Source of the DNA: Isoetes taiwanensis
Taxonomy: Eukaryota > Streptophyta > Lycopodiopsida > Isoetales > Isoetaceae
DNA length: 64,000 bases
Direction: 5' to 3'
Assembly (NCBI GenBank): GCA_021234155.1
Contig: JAJEKV010000097.1
Coordinates: 3,102,074-3,166,073, forward strand
Shown: positions 12,757-23,310 of the stretch, one piece after another
Numbering within the stretch: position 1 is the first letter of the stretch
Layout: the number at the start of each line of letters is the position of its first letter
The notes under the pieces: generated by a model
Told to the model about the DNA's origin: nothing
Database searches by the model: none
The model's input: the letters and a program-made list of their open reading frames with translations, nothing else
Program-made: the position numbers and the translations under genes

Positions 12757-13985
12757 CAGCTTTTTATATGGTACTAGAAAGGCTTAAGAAATTTAGGGTT
12801 TGTGTTCGAGAGCTTAGGAAGATGTAAAGGTAGAAATATGGAGCACCTACCATGTAGCTATCCCAAGATTTCATATTCAGAGATGGATGCACCCCCGCCA
12901 TATGGTTTTGTATTGTTCTCTTTAAAGAAAATAAAGTATTTTTTTAACAAAAAAAGAAAAACATAAAGTTGGGTTTTACACTCAAAGATTAATTTCAGAT
13001 TATTGATTAATTTCCGTGTCGCTGATAGAATATTCCAAAGAAAAGCATGACTTATGCACTTGTATAGACAAACTACTATATCTTACATGCCAAAGATTGT
13101 TCTATAGCCAACCCGAAGCATATATTTTCAAACTCTACAATGAAATTCAACAAGGTGCATAAACAAGGCAAACTTCAAAGGAACATAATACAAAATGATC
13201 AAATGACTAATATTGCACCTTGTTCAACGCCACTTGAAGGAACAAGAAGATCGCCAATGTCAATCGCGTGATAGCCTATGTGTCGCCACTATATCCGTGA
13301 GGAGCAGTAAAACCTAAAGATGCAGCCGATAAGTTCACTTTCTTCTTTAAATTGTCCCCTATACACTTCCAAATCAATACGTAACCATTTAAAGGACTTC
13401 TTTTTCCATTTGAGCAATGTGGTGACTACTAAATCCTTATGTTGTCTTGATGGTCGGTGGTTTTATTTCGATGGTGGTGGCAATAATGAGATAAGAAAAT
13501 ATTATTGAGTATAAATAGCAAGGGAAGTGGAGACTTAAAGCAAGTAATGTTGCATCTACCAATACATGCCAACAAAAGTTACACAAATTTCTATGCAAAA
13601 GTCAATTTATCTAGTACAAGGCGTAACGTAGAGCTAAGCTGGCTCATAAATGTTATTCACCATTCTTAATATTCATTTATTTTTTTACAAGTCTTATCAA
13701 GGGCGGCCAAGGTCCGCCAACGCAAGTCTAGTTCCAACCTCGGCCGACGCTTTGGCCCACTATTAACGCTCAACCTCGCCAATGCAATGCATGCTTAATC
13801 ATGGGTTTCTATTCACAAGGGTGGTGACCACATGTGGTAGCATTTACGATAATCGCCAACAAACGGATTTGAACCCACATTGTTGCCTTGTGTCCTCTTG
13901 CCCATAATGATAGATAGTTGCCGCGAGATCCACCATGAGATTCCCAATGCCGTATCCCTTTCTTTTTATTATCTCCTTTTATCAC
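12757..13985. other. non-coding region, no gene recognised
   Basis: AT-rich, with only short frames. Around 13870 the minus strand has a perfect pol III B-box-like word (ggttcaaatcc), which may belong to the tRNA-like repeat array that begins at 13990. Confidence 0.4.
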
Positions 13986-13989
13986 CCGA

Positions 13990-14246
13990 TGCTAGTGGGT
14001 TTGAGCTCGATGGGCCGCCTTTAACCAATGGCCCGACCAACTAGGCTAAAAGCACGGCTGTTATTATCTTTTCTCGCCATCCATTGTTAGTCTGGGTTTT
14101 GAGCCCGGTGGGTGATACCGTAACCAATGGCCCCACCACTAGGCTAACAACACGATGGACCTTTTTGTTTATTTAGCCGCACCATGATGGGCGCTGGGCT
14201 TTGAGCCCGGACGGGTTTCCCTATAACCATTAGCTTAACACTTGGT
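13990..14246 (-). repeat. tandem array of three tRNA-like (A-box/B-box) modules
   Basis: On the minus strand three modules of about 60-70 bp, spaced about 97-99 bp (approximately 14246-14189, 14154-14089 and 14060-13990), each carry an A-box-like word then a B-box-like word. A boxes: TAAGCTAATGG, TAGCCTAGTGG, TAGCCTAGTTGG. B boxes: GGGCTCAAAGCCC, GGGCTCAAAACCC, GAGCTCAAACCCAC. The A box TAGCCTAGTGG fits the tRNA consensus TRGYNNARNGG. The spacing between boxes is tRNA-like. Acceptor stems do not pair well, so these are not intact tRNA genes. A tandemly duplicated tRNA-derived SINE head is the likely origin. Confidence 0.5.
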
Positions 14247-14571
14247 CGTCAACGCGGGTGAGCATCGCTTTATCTCATTTGTTTAATGTAATTTGTTTGT
14301 TTAATGTTTCTAGTTTGATTTGTTGAAGAATAGACTGGGAACCTCATGGTAATCAAACAAAGATGCCATCTATCGTATGGGCCGTAAAGGGAATGGGATG
14401 AGAGATATAGAGCACGCACCTTGTTTGAAGTATGCATGGAATGGAAGTGGATCTCGGGTTGTCTCATCATCGCCGTGATATCGCATTGGTCCACGTAAAT
14501 GCCTTTGTGGACCGCAATGGCGCCGCAGTTGTATGTGGGCAAGCACCTGGCCCGGCTATGCTGACGCCTAA

Positions 14572-14850
14572 TAATGGTATTTAATAAATGCAAAGTGTAT
14601 TAATGGCCGCAATAAAATGCAAAGTGTATTAATGGTCGCAATAAATGCAAAGTGCACACATGTCTCATCAAGTTATTGGGGAGAGCGTATTAATGGGTCG
14701 CATAAATGCAAAGTGCACGCTAAATGCAGTGTATTAATGGTCGCAATAAATGCAAAAGCGTATTAATGGTCGCACAAATGCAAAGTGCAATACACATGTC
14801 TCATCAAGTTATTAGAGGTATTAACGGCCGCAATAAATGCAAAAGCGCAC
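14572..14850. repeat. degenerate tandem array, unit about 27-28 bp
   Basis: The words gtattaatggtcgcaataaa and tgcaaagtg recur about nine times. A longer module containing acatgtctcatcaagttatt occurs twice (about 14655 and 14796), so there is a higher-order pattern. The units differ by small indels and substitutions. No CRISPR-like spacing or leader is present. It resembles a minor satellite or an expanded piece of a transposon. Confidence 0.75.
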
Positions 14851-16179
14851 GGGGAGACGCGTATTGTGGCTCCTCCTCAATAAATATTAACTAGGAAAAT
14901 ACAAAAATGTTCCTAGAAAAAAAATTTCATTACACTTACGCCATGCAATCGGAGCATCAAAGAATCTCGAAGAATAGAATCAAAGTGTATGCATTATATA
15001 TGGTTTGATGCATGCCAATGTAAGCCTAAAGCCAAGACCTGCCAGGATCATTAATGTGCCATAGACTTTTCTACATGGGAATGTAAATCTTCGTAAATGC
15101 CATTAAATCTTGGACGTTCATGTAAACCCATCATGAATGCCATTGTCCATTCTTAAAGTTGCCATTGACTTTCTTGCATGCCAATGTAAACCCATATCAT
15201 GGTAGTGCTATTTGAAAATGCTTCCATATATCTTTAACGTTTCTCATGAAAATTACCCCATAAATGCTTGCAATAGGTGCATCACATTTTTTAAAGAGGA
15301 CAATAAAGTGCATACTACTTGTTAATATCTACGACACAAGCAAAAAATAAGACAAAACAATGGTATCGGGCAATTAAATAAAATTGTTTACAATCACAGG
15401 TAATTTGATGTCATGTATATAGTCTCAAACATCATGAATGCTGGAGTATAATTGTTATGCATAATGAACCACTTTATAACATAATGCATAGGTCAGGGTA
15501 ATACAGTAAAATACTTGAATATTTTAATGCATAAGTAGTCCGTGAGATAAGCAACTCTACTTTATGTAATCAATTGTTCAAATAATTGTTTGAAATACAC
15601 CGATCGGCCGATGCATCCTCTTGGCATCCTACCCCAACGCATGGCCTCCCGCTAAATAAAAGGCATTCCATCTTAGTTTCTGCTGGCTCCTATGGTCAAT
15701 ATGGGAGCGCCGCAGACACCACATCTTTTAGTCATCGCAGACGCCGTGTTATTATGGTGGCTAAAAAAAAGATATTGGCAACCCACGAAAGTGTTCCTCC
15801 CTTGAATCGTAAATGATGGAGGGTAACTTTTATTGACCTACCCAGCTTTTTTGACCATCACAAAGACATATAAGCACCTTCACCAAATAATTTATGTCAT
15901 CATCATTTGCATCACTAATATGCTCATTATATCCTTTATATAATAGAAAACACTCATGATTTTTTGAAGGGCAATGAAGGGCTATGAAGGGCAGTTTGAA
16001 GGGCAATGAAGGGTAAGGCCAAGACTGCGGTAAAGACATGTGTCGCCTACATGCTTTTTTTGAGTATGTGAATTAAAACCACCCCTCGAACGATCTCGAT
16101 TCAAGAGATCTCGGAATTGGTTCCCACCGCTATTTCCTCCTATTCCTGAGTAAGTATATTGTGCTGTCGCGCGGCTCAT
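14851..16179. other. non-coding region with a short gaagggcaatg repeat
   Basis: No gene is recognised. Around 15965-16013 the word gaagggcaatgaaggg is repeated in imperfect tandem. Short frames here have no domain. Confidence 0.4.
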
Positions 16180-16282
16180 GTGGGATCTTTTGTGCTTACA
16201 CAGCTAGATGAGACATGTAAATTTTGTACTTTTTATCCGATTAATAAACTTTTTTATCGTCCTTAAAAAAAAAAAAAAAAAA
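16180..16282 (+). mobile_element. retroposon 3' end with 18-A tail
   Basis: A T-rich stretch with taataaact and ttttttatcgtcc leads into an uninterrupted A-run (16265-16282). An AATAAA-like signal followed by poly(A) is what a retroposed LINE, SINE or processed transcript leaves. The ttttatcgtcc word also appears next to the (TTCTA)n tail at about 63.28 kb (there as ttttatcgtcc on the plus strand, in the opposite sense relative to the tail), so any kinship is uncertain. No coding part is recognised upstream. Confidence 0.5.
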
Positions 16283-17170
16283 GGTTGAAGAATAATTTTC
16301 GCGCTCCCCCATCCAAAAATTCGTAGAAACTTTAAGAGGTGCATTAATTTCTATATTGCTTTAATGAGGGTTAGATTGCCATAAAATATATAGATATTAA
16401 TTGAAAAAAAAATGCCACGATTGGTATAAAAGAATAGCATCTCCCCGTAATTAGTCGAGCCTAAATGCCCATGTGGAATTTCAAGGATATTTTATATTGT
16501 GAGCTCCCAAAACTCTTAATGCATGCCTCCTCATTGTTATTGATGGTAGTCCTAGAGGGCCAACACCGCACCATTGTCAAGGCATGGCTCCTTAAAGCAC
16601 TGACCTCATCAGATATCGAACCTACTATTCTATCAACAACATCAGAGTATCCCCAAGAATTTCCCCAGATGTGACATTTGGCATTTAATGTAATTTTGGA
16701 GCTAAACGGCAAAGTTATTACCATAAATACCTGTGGTATGCCTGTGCATCCCATCAGAATAGCCATATGGGACCATATTCAATAGAACCAATATTCGATA
16801 AGGTCATATCGTATGCTGAGGTGTTCAAATTCCAAAACTCCTCCAACTCCGAAAGCTAAAAATAAGGGGAAGCAAGGAGGAGAAGTCAAGCTAGAAATCG
16901 CTTGAAGCACTTGTTCTTGGCCACAATCTCGCCTCTTAAATCGTAAGATGCAACCAATCTCGTTCTAAGTCATAGGTAGTCAAAACCAAAGGATTTCTTT
17001 TCTTGCTTATTTGTTGTTCATTTCCACTTTGGTGGCCGTTAATGTAAAAATATATTCGGTCTGCGCATAGGAATGCCACCCTCAAATTTGCCCGAGTAGA
17101 GAACAACAAATATATTATCTCATATTGAAGAGGAGCACCTCCTCCTCCGGCGAAACAACCCCTCGAGAGG
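16283..17170. other. non-coding region, no gene recognised
   Basis: Two overlapping open frames on opposite strands (about 16461-16766 minus and 16465-16674 plus) mirror each other and match nothing I recognise. Nothing else can be supported. Confidence 0.4.
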
Positions 17171-17174
17171 TTAT

Positions 17175-17220
17175 GCGAAATAACCCTCGGATCGGCAAAG
17201 CCGAGAGGGTTATTTTGCGC
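17175..17220. repeat. hairpin with ccctcgg/ccgaggg-type arms
   Basis: The arm gcgaaataaccctcgg (17175-17190) is complementary, apart from small bulges, to ccgagagggttattttgcgc (17201-17220), with a short loop. Just upstream (17160-17170) lies ccctcgagagg, the same word that marks the tandem duplication at 5.3-5.5 kb. This suggests a small palindromic repeat family rather than a terminator. Confidence 0.55.
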
Positions 17221-17229
17221 TTACGTCGA

Positions 17230-18483
17230 AAGACATGGGGAGGCTGACCTTTAACTACACAAAGTCTCGAGGAAGTTTTAGTAAGAAAGAAATAGAAGTT
17301 GGCCAAAGCAACCGGGCCGCTTTGATTTTCCCATAGGAATGCTGGACCGCACAAATCAGCGCCTGGGTCACCCGCTTTTTGGTAGCAAACCAACACAAAA
17401 CGGCTGATCAAAAAGCAGAGTTAAAACAATAGGCCCGGAAGTGTGCAAAGAAAAAAAGAATCAAGAACTTTGAAACCCAAACACAGAGAACTTTGCCACA
17501 GTAGAATATATCTCTAAATGTATATTCCAAAGATTATTGTCAATAATCCGTGAGGATATTCTCAGAATACGAATATTCCAAAGATCATGGGAATAAACCC
17601 AACCTAGAATGGTTGAGGATGAAGCTGGATTGAAATAACTCCGAGTAGGACTGGTTAAGGTGCAACTTAGATACCTAGAAAAACAAGTTAGGCCGATGTA
17701 CCAAAAAGAACAATAAGATTCAACTATCCCTATTAGTGTAATTGTTTATTTATTATAGTACGCATCAAGCGTGCACCACATTTGGCTTTTATGAAATCAC
17801 AGATTAAGACCTAGGGCTTTATCATGTCACTTATTCCTACTCATGAAGATAGATAACTCTTATGTGAGTTAAACTTCGATTTGACACTTGGGCAATTTGC
17901 ATATTTTGGAATAATTAATGGCATTTAGAAATCTTGAAACAACACCAGAATGACAATGAAATATATGAAAGTTTTAAAGTCAATGATAGATAGATAGGTT
18001 TTGTAACGTCCACGAAAATTAAATTGGCCATGGACCAACAACAAAAAGGACGTGAAAAATAAACTAGTTACTTTCAATATGATGAAATGGCGTGATCCTA
18101 ACTTCTTTTTGAATGCGATTACATGGCACAATCCTAATAATTAGGGAATTCCATCTCACAAAAAATTCCAAAGGTCCCGATTCTCCGACGACACAAAAGC
18201 AAGCAGTTGCACCACCATTTGGTTTATGAAAGTCACTTATTCTTAGTGCCTACTAAAGGCGGGGGGCCATGGTACAATGATATCTTAAATAGAGTTTGAT
18301 ATTTGCATTGTTGGAATAAGTAGAGGCGGGATGTCTTAGTTTCACAGGAATTCAAGTGAGGGATGTGTCGTAATTTCACATCAATTTTATTCAGCGCAAG
18401 TGGGCATGGTTAAAATTTGAGATTTGAAAGATGAAAGCTAGTGGGTGTTCAATTCAAGCAAAGCTTCATACAAATTCACCTCC
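17230..18483. other. AT-rich non-coding region, no gene recognised
   Basis: Only short frames and no identifiable domain, RNA or repeat boundary. The right edge is set by the duplicated block that begins at about 18484. Confidence 0.4.
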
Positions 18484-18627
18484 TTCTAAATTCGTGATCA
18501 ATGAACAAGAATCAAATGAATGTACCACGCCAAATAATCAAAGGAAAGCCATTGCTCGCTTTTTCCGGCCAAGAAGCAACTCAAACCCGCTCAAAAAATA
18601 CCCGAAATACTATTTCGTATACATACA

Positions 18628-18725
18628 AAAATCTAGGCAAAACCATGTGTGAAATACGGTCCCCAAATACTAAACGAAATAATTGAAAGTGGACCGTGAT
18701 TCACACATGGTTTTGCCTAGATTTT
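18628..18725. repeat. 35-bp inverted repeat at the core of copy A
   Basis: Arms 18628-18662 and 18691-18725 are complementary at 33 of 35 positions by hand count (core atctaggcaaaaccatg), with a 28-nt loop. Weaker complementarity continues outward for roughly another 70 bp on each side (agcaactcaaac against gatttgagctgcttg), so the whole structure is a foldback of about 200 bp. Copy B (around 20790-20885) keeps one arm well and the other poorly. A single arm recurs at about 32.45 kb. Confidence 0.75.
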
Positions 18726-19089
18726 GGGGTGTATTGTATAGAAAATCGATTCGTTGAGTGATTTGAGCTGCTTGTTGGCCAATCAAAGCAAAGATTCCAA
18801 AATCCACCTTGGATGCATTTTTTGTGGTTTCCATGGCATGGTCCGGAGAAATGGAAGGATAAAGATGCATGCCCCTTTTTTTTTGCAGGTGCCAAACGGA
18901 TCCCAAGTAAGGTCTATTGAAAGGAGGTACAAGAAATCTTTTACAGTGCAAGAAGAATTCGATTAACCGGCAAGAGATATTCCGTAGCTTGGAAGTGGAA
19001 AACGCCTGCTCGAGAAATCGAGGGCTCTTTTGGTGATGAGGGCGAATCCTGACATTTAAGTCCACAATTACTTGTCTCGTAGACATAAA

Positions 19090-19185
19090 GAGGTTTAGAA
19101 TTGGCTTATTTAGTTAGATTTGGGGTTCTCGCGAGGCCGGCATGGCCCCGAGGTTCAAATCCTCCACTCTAGTGTCGCTAGCTTG
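19090..19185 (+). repeat. tRNA-like (pol III promoter-like) segment in copy A
   Basis: The word gaggttcaaatcctc is a T-arm/B-box-like hairpin loop. About 50 bp upstream lies tggcttatttagttag, which weakly fits an A box. The paralogous segment in copy B (around 21255-21340) has an exact B box, ggttcgaatcc. No acceptor stem can be formed, so this is not a tRNA gene. It may be the head of a tRNA-derived SINE embedded in the duplicated block. Confidence 0.35.
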
Positions 19186-19925
19186 TCTCTCGCTTGTTCT
19201 ACGCTTAGATCCTGCTGCTATGACCGCCTGTGAAGAAGATTGACCCAGAAACGATTGATTGCGCGGTTCTAAATCTTGGAGTCAGGCAGAACTAGTTAGG
19301 GCAAGCATTTCAGTTCAAAATCTTGAGTCAGATAGACCTAGTCGGGCAGCACCAGTAGAGGATTCTTGGGTAGGAAGAACAGATGGCTCATTCTGAAAAG
19401 CGGAGAGTGCAAGTCGAGTCAGAAATTTTGTTGTCGTAACGTAGGCATTGTGGCAGAGCCCGCCATGGTAGACATTTGTCGATAATCAAAAAGTCGATTC
19501 TGTTTTTTTTGTTTGTGGCATTTTTGCTTGAGAGCCCGATGATGCCGATAGTTTGTGATAGCCGTAAATCAATCCAAGGAGAAGGATTGGAACGCTGATA
19601 TTAGGCCATCGACCACTGGAAGCTCTTTCGTGAAGGAGGAATTCTGAAAGTGTAAGAGGAAGCGCTTTGCAAATGGATGTACATTTGTGTGGAGCTATGA
19701 TTTTGAATTGCATGTACATATTTTGTGGATCTGAAGCATGAAATAAATATGATGTTTTGAATGTTTGTACAATTTAACAAAGGACCTTTGGTTTTGGCTT
19801 TGTTTTACATGGCCAAAATCATGGGGCATTGATGGAGTAGAATATCCGAATATGCTCTCGATCGAGCTATGAGTGGGCCATGGAAAATCCCATAAGGAAA
19901 GGAAAATAATACATGGGAAATATAA

Positions 19926-20636
19926 AAGCACGGATACATGTTTGGGCTTTTTGTAAATATGGTTTTTATGTTTCTGGGTTTTTTACTAACATTGGTTGTG
20001 AGTCACCGGATGGGCAAAGATATTCGCTACCATTCTTCCCCGATCCATGGCTATTAAGATTTTGTGAGAAAATGGCGGACAAATCCTATGGTGTCAATTA
20101 CAATACTGTTATTCAACTAGATAGCTCTCCGTTCTCCCCCTTCCGGAAATCACTAAGCTGGTAACTTAACTCACAAAAGGGTTCCTCGAGCTTATCGATA
20201 GCATCACTACACTTGGAAATCGGATTTTACATTGAGATCTCGCCTCAATCAAGAAATTCTCCACTTCCAAAACAAAGCACCGATCTGAACCCATCCATTT
20301 GAAGAAAGAGCTTTCAATCCACCGATTCCCTCGATCAAAACAAAATCAAACCGGTCTTTCCCCGCCAAACGCCTTTTGCTCATGATCACCAATTCACGCT
20401 TTTGCACGACACAAGTAAGCTTCCAATTATTTTCAAGAACACAAAATAAGAGAACACGATATTGCCGAATTCATAGGCATCAATCCCAGCTTCTTGCAAA
20501 GTTGAAAATACATGCACAAACTTGCAATTACTAGTCCCACAAACAAAATCAACATCCTCCATGACGCTGCTCAAATTAGCAACATCATCCTTCTTTCCAT
20601 GGCCTAACAAATCGAAGTCCTTTTCCTTCACAACGC
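19926..20636. other. spacer between the two long direct repeats
   Basis: Unrelated to the flanking copies. It contains one open frame on each strand (about 19913-20164 plus, 20386-20631 minus). The minus one, about 80 codons, has balanced amino-acid usage that looks more protein-like than its surroundings, but I recognise no family. If the flanks were LTRs this would be the internal region, and it is far too short to encode retrotransposon enzymes. Confidence 0.35.
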
Positions 20637-22048
20637 CCTTCTAAATTCGTGATTATGAGAACAAGAATCGAAATGAACAGCCGCCTAAATAATCAAAGGA
20701 AAGCCATTGTTCTCCTTTTTTCACAAAGAAGCTCAAACCTGCTCAAAAGATACCCTAGACATAACTTTATTCATCTACATACAACTCAATCTAGGCAAAA
20801 CCATGCGAAAATAATGGTCCACAAATACCAAACAAAATAATTGAAAGTGGACCCTATCTCACACATGGTTTTGCCTAGATTTTGGGGTGTAATGTATGCA
20901 AAACCGCATTCGAATCAGATTTTTGAGTGATTTGAACTGCTTTGTTGGCCGCCAGCAAAGATTCCAAAATCCGCCTCTTTGGCCGCATATTTTGTGGTTT
21001 GTGTGCATGGTCCGAGGATGGAAGGATAAGGATGCATGCCCTTTCTTTTTGGGTGCTAAACGATCCAAAGAAGGTCTATTGAAAGGGAGTACATTATATC
21101 TTTTACGTGCAAGAAGAATTCCCACAACTATGCGTATATATTCCAAAGCATTTGAAGGGGAAAACGCCGCTTGCTCTCGAGAAATCTGAGGGCTCTTTGG
21201 TGATGAGGCTAATCCCGACATTTAAGTCCACAATTACTTGTCTCGTAGGCATAAAGAGATTTAGATTTGGCTTATTTAGTTAGATTTAAGGGTTCCGTGA
21301 GGCCCACATGGCTTGAGGTTCGAATCCTCCAGCCCCGGGTGTCGCTAGCTGTCTCGCTTTTGTTCTACGCTAGATCCGCTGCCAAGACCAGCCCGTGAAG
21401 AAGATTGACCTGTGAAGACGCATTGATTGTCATGTTCCAAATCTTGAGTCGGCCAGAAACTAGTTAAGGCGTAACTAGTTCGAAATCTTGAGTCACTTCA
21501 GCAAAAGACTGGAGAGGATTCTTGGGAAAGAATAGATGGCTCATTCCGGAAAAGTGAGAGTGCAAGTCGAAGCTCAAATTTTGTTGTCGAACGTAGGTAT
21601 TGGCGGCAGAGCCCAGCCATGGTAGACATTTACTAATACCCCAAAAAGTCGATTCTCGTTTCTTTTGTTTATGGCATTTTGCTTGAGAGCCGATGATGCC
21701 GATAGTTTGTGATAGCCGTAAATTAATCCAAGGAGAAGGATTGGAACGCTATTAGGCCATCAACCACGGAAGCTCTTTTCAGTGGAAGGAGGAATTCGGT
21801 GTAAGAGGAAGCGCTTGCAAATGGATGTATATTTGTGTGGAGCCATGATTTTGAATTGCATGTACATATTTTGTGGACATAAGCATGAAATAAATATGAT
21901 CACTTGAATGTTTGTACAATTTAATAGTGATCTTAGATTTTGGCTTTGTTTTACGTGGCCAAAAAATCATGGGGCTGATAGAGTAAAATATCCGAATATG
22001 CTCGACGACGGCTAAGTTAAGAGTGGCCCATGGAAAACCCATAAGAAA
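20637..22048. repeat. long direct repeat, copy B (about 1.41 kb)
   Basis: Second copy of the block at 18484-19925, in the same orientation. It starts at cccttctaaattcgtgat and ends near cccataagaaaaac. Its inner inverted repeat is less symmetric than in copy A, because the left arm has lost several bases. The B-box word ggttcgaatcc at about 21312 is intact. Differences between the copies include many 1-4-base indels. Confidence 0.75.
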
Positions 22049-23119
22049 AACATAAAAGTATTATTCGTTCAATTTATTCGTTCTTATTCATTGTTATTCA
22101 TTCTTTAGTTCTTTATCGATTTTTTTTGCATCTTTGATTTCTGACCATTGATCGCTGGAATATTCCGTGTTCTATGCCAAATCAAAGGCCATTAAACTTT
22201 TCGCCAATAAATCGCCTGCCACTTCCAATGGTCCAAACGCTATTATACATGGTTAGATGCAACCAAAAAAAAAAAAAAACTAGTCAAAAGCACGTTTGAT
22301 TACTTTGCGCAAATTGTAGTATATGGTGGGTAAGGACAATAGGTATCACGAAGCATTTGGAAATTCAAATAGATGGTATTCAAAGCAGATTTCAATTTGT
22401 AGATTATTATGTCAATTTAGAAACTTTACATTGTTGCACAAGGAAGGCCAAACAAATTTAAAAGGTTGAAACAAATTTAAAAGTCACAATAATGTTCAAC
22501 ATAATAGAAGTGTACACTTAACTTGGTAAAATCTAATAGTAAATTCAAAACAGTAAATTTAAACAAATTTAAAAAAGATTGAAAGAAATTTAGAAGATAA
22601 AGTATCTTTGAACTTGGTCGCAAAAGTTGTTTAGCACAATAGAAGTGTATATACAACTTGCAAAATCTAATACTTTACCTTAAAGTTTTTCCACGCTGAA
22701 AGGATTGTTTTTCTTCGTGGTAATGTGTTTAGATCATGTTACTTTGGAGCTCTCGTGATCCCTATCATTTTAGAGTATTGAAGCTATCAAAGTTGCTTTG
22801 ATCCTTTCACTTGTCTTGCAATTTAGTTGAGTCCGGAATGAATGTCTAATGAATTGTTTTTCACTAGTCAATTTTTTATCTAATGGTTTTCAAGGCCAAA
22901 ATGGTGGGTTATTTTACACAGTTGATAAAACTTTGACACTTGACTACATATGACATCGATACGGACAGATTCTTTTATGAAAACTCAACCTATCCGGGTT
23001 TTAAAGACGAAAAGATTCCAACATTCCTTTGGTTCTTGATTTATTCTATAGATCTTTGATCTATTGTATATTAAGTGATCTATGGTATATTAAGTGAGCA
23101 CTCAATAAAGAAAAAGTCA
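22049..23119. other. AT-rich non-coding region with low-complexity repeats
   Basis: Contains a TTATTC-type simple repeat near 22060-22105, an A-run near 22265-22280 and loosely repeated caaatttaaaa words between 22440 and 22680, where aatagaagtgta occurs twice about 140 bp apart. No gene is seen. Confidence 0.5.
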
Positions 23120-23310
23120 CTTGAATATAGGTCATTTGATAAAGAAAAGGCACTTAACACTATGGGCCCATTGATATAGTTTCTATGAGATCTCACAAGG
23201 ATCAAGCAAGATAAGTTGTTCACTATAGACCACTTGATAAAGAAAAGCACTTCATTATGGGCTAGTTGATGTAGTTTCTATGAGATCTCACAAGAATGAA
23301 GTAAGTAAGT
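23120..23310. repeat. tandem duplication, period about 95 bp
   Basis: The words ttgataaagaaaag, cactt, atgggc, ttgat and agtttctatgagatctcac recur in the same order about 95 bp apart (tttcta at 23180 and 23275). The copies are about 85-90% alike by eye. No coding content is recognised. Confidence 0.65.

Larger units (their letters stand above)
18484..19925. repeat. long direct repeat, copy A (about 1.44 kb)
   Basis: From ccttctaaattcgtgat (18481) to cccataag (about 19893) and slightly beyond, this block matches 20637-22048 along its whole length with scattered substitutions and many small indels. The two copies are separated by about 710 bp of unrelated sequence. Landmarks in both: the hairpin around gcaaaaccatg, the B-box-like word near 19163, the word gaagattgacc, and the gccgatagtttgtgatagcc region. 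The ends do not look like canonical TG...CA LTRs, so I call it an unclassified duplicated repeat rather than a retrotransposon. A LARD/TRIM-like element or a segmental duplication are alternatives. Confidence 0.75.

Noticed and set aside
14572-14850. CRISPR array
   Set aside because: The units are contiguous, degenerate and lack unique spacers. The window is eukaryotic.
18670-19086. 138-codon minus-strand frame in copy A as a protein gene
   Set aside because: The equivalent frame in copy B (20859-21221) reads differently because of indels with no sign of codon-wise conservation. The similarity is at the DNA level only.
21255-21340. tRNA gene
   Set aside because: The T-arm-like word and B box are good, but no 7-bp acceptor stem or anticodon arm can be drawn. 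Kept only as a tRNA-like segment.
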